Shown piece after piece: positions 7,058 to 10,269 of a stretch of DNA of 10,269 bases (position 1 is the stretch's first letter; each line of letters opens with the position of its first letter). A program made the position numbers and the translations under genes. Source of the DNA: Moraxellaceae bacterium UBA2031 (lineage in GTDB: Bacteria; Pseudomonadota; Gammaproteobacteria; Pseudomonadales; Moraxellaceae); NCBI GenBank assembly GCA_002333145.1, contig DDBN01000135.1:28813-39081 (forward strand). The letters are read 5' to 3'. The notes beneath the pieces are model-generated. The model was not told the origin of the DNA. It ran no database searches and saw nothing but the letters and a program-made list of their open reading frames with translations.

Positions 7058-7186
7058 CTAGAGTGCGAGTGTCGAACGGCGTTGCACAGTGCTTGCAACC
7101 TCGCCTGACGAAAAATGATGTCTCGGCGGTGGTGCGCAGTGCGTTTTACGTGCCATCTGTTTATGACGGTTTGGGCATGCTTTCAT
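7058..7186 (-). CDS. Possible 42-residue basic leader peptide upstream of nrdR
   Basis: The ATG at 7186 has AGAGG exactly 5 nt upstream, a better-placed site than nrdR's own. The frame stays open for 42 codons and stops with TAG 18 bp before the nrdR start. The product begins MKACPNRHKQMARKTHC and is rich in Arg, Lys and His (13 of 42) with two cysteines (4 and 17) and no hydrophobic stretch. I recognise no family. It could be a translated leader that tunes nrdR-rib expression, a small nucleic-acid or metal-binding protein, or a chance frame. An inverted repeat (7081-7099) lies inside it. Nothing else explains this 247-bp gap apart from the hairpin next to glyA. Confidence 0.28.
   Translation of the reverse strand: MKACPNRHKQMARKTHCAPPPRHHFSSGEVASTVQRRSTLAL
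7081..7099. repeat. Inverted repeat GTTGCA-N7-TGCAAC upstream of nrdR
   Basis: GTTGCA (7081-7086) and TGCAAC (7094-7099) form a 6-bp dyad with a nested GCACAGTGC at 7084-7092. It is centred about 50 bp upstream of the nrdR start and could be an operator or RNA hairpin. It does not resemble an NrdR box, so autoregulation through it is not suggested. Confidence 0.3.
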
Positions 7187-7242
7187 AAAAACCTCTAAAG
7201 AACCTTCCTGATGTTTCGGCAACAGCAGTGCATCTATACAGC

Positions 7243-7271
7243 ATCCCCCCTTTCCGTGGGAGAGGGGGGAT
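7243..7271 (-). terminator. GC-rich hairpin after glyA, possible terminator
   Basis: ATCCCCCCT (7243-7251) pairs perfectly with AGGGGGGAT (7263-7271) around an 11-nt loop, starting 16 nt after the glyA stop. On the minus strand the stem is not followed by a T run (GCTGTATAG follows), so it is not a textbook intrinsic terminator. It may end glyA transcription weakly, stabilise its 3' end, or allow read-through into nrdR. Confidence 0.45.
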
Positions 7272-7286
7272 TTATTACTCTCTCGC

Positions 7287-8543
7287 TTAGGCGCCGTAAA
7301 CCGGGAACTTAGCGCAAACAGCTTTCACTTTGGCGGCGACCGCCTGAGTAACGGCCTCATCACCACGGGCGTCGATGATATCGGCGATCCAGCCGGCCAG
7401 CTCGCGGCACTCGGCTTCACCAAAACCACGTGTTGTTACGGCCGGAGTGCCGATACGAATACCGGACGTCACAAACGGTGAGCGAGGGTCATTCGGCACG
7501 GCATTCTTGTTCACGGTGATGCCAGCAGCCCCGAGCCACGCATCAACATCCTTGCCGGTCACATCCTGCTTGATCAACGAGAGCAGGAAGAGGTGATTGT
7601 CGGTGCCACCAGAAACAATATCAAAGCCACGAGAAATCAACACAGCGGCCATGGCACGAGCGTTCGTTACCACTTGCTGTTGATAGGCCTTGAACTCTGG
7701 GGACATGGCTTCTTTGAAGGCCACTGCCTTTGCCGCAATAACGTGCTCAAGTGGGCCGCCCTGAATGCCGGGGAACACGGCAGAGTTCAGCTTCTTTTCG
7801 ATCTCTTCGTTCTTCTTCGCCAAAATCAGACCAGCACGAGGGCCGCGCAATGTTTTGTGCGTAGTCGTCGTGGTGACGTCGGCGATTTGCACAGGATTAG
7901 GGTAGATACCAGCGGCCACGAGGCCGGCGACATGAGCCATGTCGACCATCAGATACGCCCCGACCTTGTCGGCGATGGTGCGGAAACGTGCCCAGTCCAT
8001 TACGCGGGAATAAGCAGAGAAGCCGGCGATGATCATTTTTGGCTTGTGTTCGACGGCCAGACGTTCAACTTCGTCGTAATCCACTTCACCAGTAGCGATA
8101 TCCAGTCCATAGGATATAGCGTTGTAGGACTTACCAGAGAAATTAACCTTGGCACCGTGAGTGAGGTGGCCGCCATGCGCCAAGCTCATGCCCAGAATGG
8201 TGTCGCCGGCATTGAGTAGGGCCAGAAAGACAGCGCCATTGGCCTGCGAGCCAGCATGAGGCTGCACGTTGGCGTAGTCGGCGCCAAACAGTTCTTTGGC
8301 GCGGTCGATAGCCAGCTGCTCAACCACGTCGACGTATTCGCAGCCGCCGTAGTAGCGCTTGCCGGGGTAGCCTTCGGCGTACTTGTTCGTGAGTTTGGAG
8401 CCTTGGGCTTCCATGACGGCAGGTGAGCAATAGTTTTCCGAGGCAATAAGCTCGATATGCTCTTCCTGACGGCGGTCTTCATTGGCGATGGCCTGGGCCA
8501 GTTCTGGGTCAAAGCTGGCAAGAGTCACGTCTTTGTTGAACAT
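7287..8543 (-). CDS. glyA: Serine hydroxymethyltransferase
   Basis: GlyA is a cytosolic PLP enzyme that interconverts serine and glycine while charging tetrahydrofolate with a one-carbon unit. From the chosen start it has 418 residues, the normal length. Conserved blocks include EEHIELIASENY near residue 30, NKYAEGYPGKRYYGGCEYVD, HAGSQAN, VDMAHVAGLVAAG (200-212) and TTTTTHKTLRGPR, in which Lys230 binds PLP (Lys229 in E. coli). The ATG at 8543 gives the family N-terminus MFNKD and has GAGG 6 nt upstream. An ATG at 8555 would add four residues. It is divergent from the hydrolase pair and convergent with nothing, so transcription runs toward nrdR. Confidence 0.97.
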   Translation of the reverse strand: MFNKDVTLASFDPELAQAIANEDRRQEEHIELIASENYCSPAVMEAQGSKLTNKYAEGYPGKRYYGGCEYVDVVEQLAIDRAKELFGADYANVQPHAGSQANGAVFLALLNAGDTILGMSLAHGGHLTHGAKVNFSGKSYNAISYGLDIATGEVDYDEVERLAVEHKPKMIIAGFSAYSRVMDWARFRTIADKVGAYLMVDMAHVAGLVAAGIYPNPVQIADVTTTTTHKTLRGPRAGLILAKKNEEIEKKLNSAVFPGIQGGPLEHVIAAKAVAFKEAMSPEFKAYQQQVVTNARAMAAVLISRGFDIVSGGTDNHLFLLSLIKQDVTGKDVDAWLGAAGITVNKNAVPNDPRSPFVTSGIRIGTPAVTTRGFGEAECRELAGWIADIIDARGDEAVTQAVAAKVKAVCAKFPVYGA

Positions 8544-8583
8544 CACGAACCTCATGGACGAAGGGCTGGGCAGAAGGGCGCAT

Positions 8584-8589
8584 ATTCTA
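8584..8589 (-). promoter_or_regulatory. Candidate -10 box of glyA
   Basis: The minus strand reads TAGAAT, five of six matches to the sigma-70 -10 consensus, 40 bp upstream of the glyA ATG. No clear -35 is found at 16-18 bp, so an activator might be needed. Start-site position is inferred. Confidence 0.35.
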
Positions 8590-8703
8590 GCCGAAACCAG
8601 CGGACAGGTGGAGTGAAAAGCGCGCGGGTGTCCGATGAGCTGTATTCATCATTAGTAAACGTAGCTCAGGCCCAAGAGGATGGCTTACTGGCCCGTTCTG
8701 ACT

Positions 8704-8732
8704 TTGATATATGACATTGGGCGCTGTAACAA
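8704..8732 (+). promoter_or_regulatory. Candidate promoter of the hydrolase pair
   Basis: TTGATA (8704-8709) is five of six to the -35 consensus. A 17-bp spacer separates it from TAACAA (8727-8732), a weak -10. It lies 66 bp before the chosen start. The motif ATTGGGC occurs twice here (8716-8722 and 8732-8738), 16 bp apart, possibly a binding site for a regulator. The rest of the 255-bp gap between glyA and this gene shows no gene or RNA. Confidence 0.3.
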
Positions 8733-8798
8733 TTGGGCATGTCTTAACGATGTTTAGATTGGCCAGCCATGCCTGATGGTTGGCTGAGGGAGCGCAGC

Positions 8799-9788
8799 AT
8801 GAATATCTCGACAACCCGTGTGGATTCCGACGGTGTTGGACTGCACGTGGTCATGTATGGCGACAGCAAAAAAGTGCCCGTGTTGCTGGTGCACGGTTAC
8901 CCGGACAACCATCTGGTTTGGGAGCCGGTAGCCAAGCGTCTGGCGCAGCGTTTTTTTGTAATTGCCTATGACGTGCGCGGAGCCGGCCAGTCGGATGCAC
9001 CTGTAGCCGTTGAGGATTACCGCCTGCCTGTGCTGGCCCGTGATTTGGCCGCGGTAGTAAATGCCGTTATTCCAGATCGACATTTTCATCTGGCCGCCCA
9101 TGACTGGGGCTCGATCCAGACGTGGGAGTCGGTGACTACCGACCGCCTTAAGCCACGAATTGCATCGTTTACCAGTATTTCCGGCCCCAGTCTCGATCAT
9201 GCGTCATTCTGGATTCGTGATCGCGCTGCGGCCCCTTCCTTGGCCACAAAAATCAGAGTGGCGCGGCAGCTGATGAGCACTTGGTACATCGGCTTCTTTC
9301 AGTTGCCGGTTCTGCCGGCGGCGGCATGGCGGGCGGGAGTCGGGCGTTACTGGCCTACTTTTTTGCAAAAGCGCGAAGGGGTGGTCGAGCCATCACCCAA
9401 TCCTACCCAGACCGCCGATGGTCAGCATGGTGTGAAACTGTATCGCGCCAACTTTATTGCCAAGTTGCGGCAACCCGAAAAGCGCTATGCAGCATGCCCC
9501 GTGCAGCTGCTGGTGCCCACGGAAGATAACTATGTCGGTGCATCGTTATTTGATGATTTGCCGCGCTGGGTGCCGCAGCTTTATCGCCGTGATATTCACG
9601 CAGGGCACTGGGTGTTGCTAAGTCAGCCCGATCTGATCGCCAGCCACATTGTTGAGTTTGTGGAGGGAGTTGAGGCTGATGTGATGCCTGATGTGCTGGA
9701 GCATTGCCGTGTTAATCCGCCGCAAAACAGCTCACTACGATCTAGTGCAACGGGCGAGTGCCCTCATGCACAGGGTCAGCAGGCCTAA
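8799..9788 (+). CDS. Alpha/beta hydrolase, epoxide-hydrolase-like (EphD N-terminal-domain type)
   Basis: This is a 329-residue cytosolic alpha/beta-hydrolase. It has the oxyanion motif HGYPDN (32-37) and a nucleophile elbow AHDWGS (100-105) carrying Asp102 rather than Ser. The probable acid is in PTEDNYVG (Asp243) and the catalytic histidine in HAGHW (His270). Asp nucleophile plus HGxP is the pattern of epoxide hydrolases and haloalkane dehalogenases. The cap contains TWYIGFFQLP (161-170), whose Tyr163 may activate an epoxide. The sequence resembles the first half of EphD-type hydrolase-SDR fusions, but no SDR domain follows. The last ~20 residues look disordered and unconserved. GAGGGAG lies 6 nt before the ATG at 8799. 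An ATG at 8769 has no site. Substrate is unknown. Confidence 0.85.
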   Translation: MNISTTRVDSDGVGLHVVMYGDSKKVPVLLVHGYPDNHLVWEPVAKRLAQRFFVIAYDVRGAGQSDAPVAVEDYRLPVLARDLAAVVNAVIPDRHFHLAAHDWGSIQTWESVTTDRLKPRIASFTSISGPSLDHASFWIRDRAAAPSLATKIRVARQLMSTWYIGFFQLPVLPAAAWRAGVGRYWPTFLQKREGVVEPSPNPTQTADGQHGVKLYRANFIAKLRQPEKRYAACPVQLLVPTEDNYVGASLFDDLPRWVPQLYRRDIHAGHWVLLSQPDLIASHIVEFVEGVEADVMPDVLEHCRVNPPQNSSLRSSATGECPHAQGQQA

Positions 9789-9823
9789 TCCGAAAAGCAG
9801 GGTTTCGTTGCAGGAGAGAAATG

Positions 9824-10269
9824 ATGGCGACTGCAGTTAGGCATCAACTCAAGGCGCGCCGCGTGCAGTTCAACTTGGAGAACACGCCGTTGCACTGGCT
9901 GCCGGGCGATCCTTTTGCCACGCACATGATCAATGGCATTCATTTGCTGTTACCGCCGGGAGAGCTGTGGTTTTGTCGGCTATTCAATAAAGCGCTGCCT
10001 TATGTAACCGACACACAATTGCGTGCCGATGTGGAAGGTTTTATTCGGCAGGAAGCCGTTCACTCTCGCGTGCATACGCGTGCAGGGGAGTATCTGGTTC
10101 GGCATGGCATCAATACAAATGAAGTGCAGGCTGCGGCAGATCATTTGTTTGGACACATGCTCGGAGATACGCCCTTTGGTATGCCGTTATTGAAAAATAG
10201 GCTGCTTGAAAAGCAGTGGCTGATAGTCCGTATTGGCTTGATTGCGGCGGTCGAGCATTTCACGGGCAT
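9824..10269 (+). CDS. COG3687/PF10118-type 'metal-dependent hydrolase', C-terminus cut by window edge
   Basis: The first 148 residues of a family usually near 280 are present. Recognisable conserved blocks are VQFNLENTPLHWLPGDPFATH (about 14-34), LLLPPGELWF (41-50), GFIRQEAVHSRVH (72-84) and AAVEHFTG at the edge (141-148). Acidic/histidine positions Glu47, Glu77-x-x-His80, His84 and Glu144-His145 look like metal ligands. The family's enzymatic reaction is not established to my knowledge, and the name hydrolase is a prediction. AGGAG precedes two adjacent ATGs (9821 and 9824). I chose 9824 because it gives a 7-nt spacing. The gene starts 35 bp after the alpha/beta hydrolase, so the two are probably cotranscribed, suggesting a shared lipid or hydrophobic substrate. 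Confidence 0.85.
   Translation, partial: MATAVRHQLKARRVQFNLENTPLHWLPGDPFATHMINGIHLLLPPGELWFCRLFNKALPYVTDTQLRADVEGFIRQEAVHSRVHTRAGEYLVRHGINTNEVQAAADHLFGHMLGDTPFGMPLLKNRLLEKQWLIVRIGLIAAVEHFTG

Noticed and set aside
7040..7286. Possible FMN riboswitch ahead of the rib genes.
   Set aside because: None of the conserved RFN-element blocks are visible here or in the shorter gaps before ribE, ribBA and ribH.
7593..8219. Long plus-strand open frame of 208 codons opposite glyA.
   Set aside because: It is antisense to a strongly conserved gene, and its translation shows no recognisable domain.
8661..8669. GTAGCTCAG, which looks like the D-arm start of a tRNA.
   Set aside because: No acceptor pairing, anticodon arm or TTCGA-type T arm follows at tRNA spacing.
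9689..9820. Possible SDR remnant or frameshift after the alpha/beta hydrolase.
   Set aside because: No TGxxxGIG-like sequence occurs in any forward frame before the next gene.

Overview
This window is an accessory-poor chromosomal segment of a gammaproteobacterium. It is dominated by the conserved glyA - nrdR - ribD - ribE - ribBA - ribH - nusB - thiL - pgpA neighbourhood on the minus strand. A retropepsin-like protease gene and a stand-alone ribA follow downstream. Having RibBA with a degenerate cyclohydrolase half plus a separate RibA in one cluster resembles Pseudomonadales (Pseudomonas or Moraxellaceae relatives). The genus cannot be fixed from the sequence alone.

Layout from right to left along the minus strand: glyA (8543-7287) has a plausible -10 box upstream and a strong GC hairpin just after its stop. 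A 247-bp gap follows, holding a possible 42-residue leader ORF with a good ribosome binding site and an inverted repeat. Then come nrdR and ribD (ATGA overlap), ribE, ribBA, ribH, nusB, thiL, pgpA and a secreted or anchored DTGA aspartic protease. Last is ribA, cut by the left edge, which appears to have its own extended -10 promoter. Gaps within the run are 8-85 bp, so most of it is probably one transcription unit.

Functionally, RibA/RibBA start the two branches of riboflavin synthesis: GTP to the pyrimidine, and ribulose 5-phosphate to dihydroxybutanone phosphate. RibD processes the pyrimidine, RibH makes lumazine and RibE makes riboflavin. NrdR (ribonucleotide reductase repressor), NusB (antitermination), ThiL (thiamine diphosphate), PgpA (phosphatidylglycerol) and GlyA (one-carbon units) are housekeeping passengers. 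I see no FMN riboswitch in the window.

At the right end, divergent from glyA on the plus strand, is a two-gene set. The first is an epoxide-hydrolase-like alpha/beta hydrolase, resembling the N-terminal half of EphD-type hydrolase-SDR fusions but without the SDR half. The second is a 'metal-dependent hydrolase' of the COG3687 type, cut by the right edge.

No mobile element, CRISPR array, tRNA, rRNA or toxin/defence system was seen. The most notable points are the degenerate RibBA domain, the small leader ORF before nrdR, the intercistronic hairpins (best between ribH and nusB), the buried ribA promoter, and the hydrolase pair with its ExxH metal-ligand pattern.
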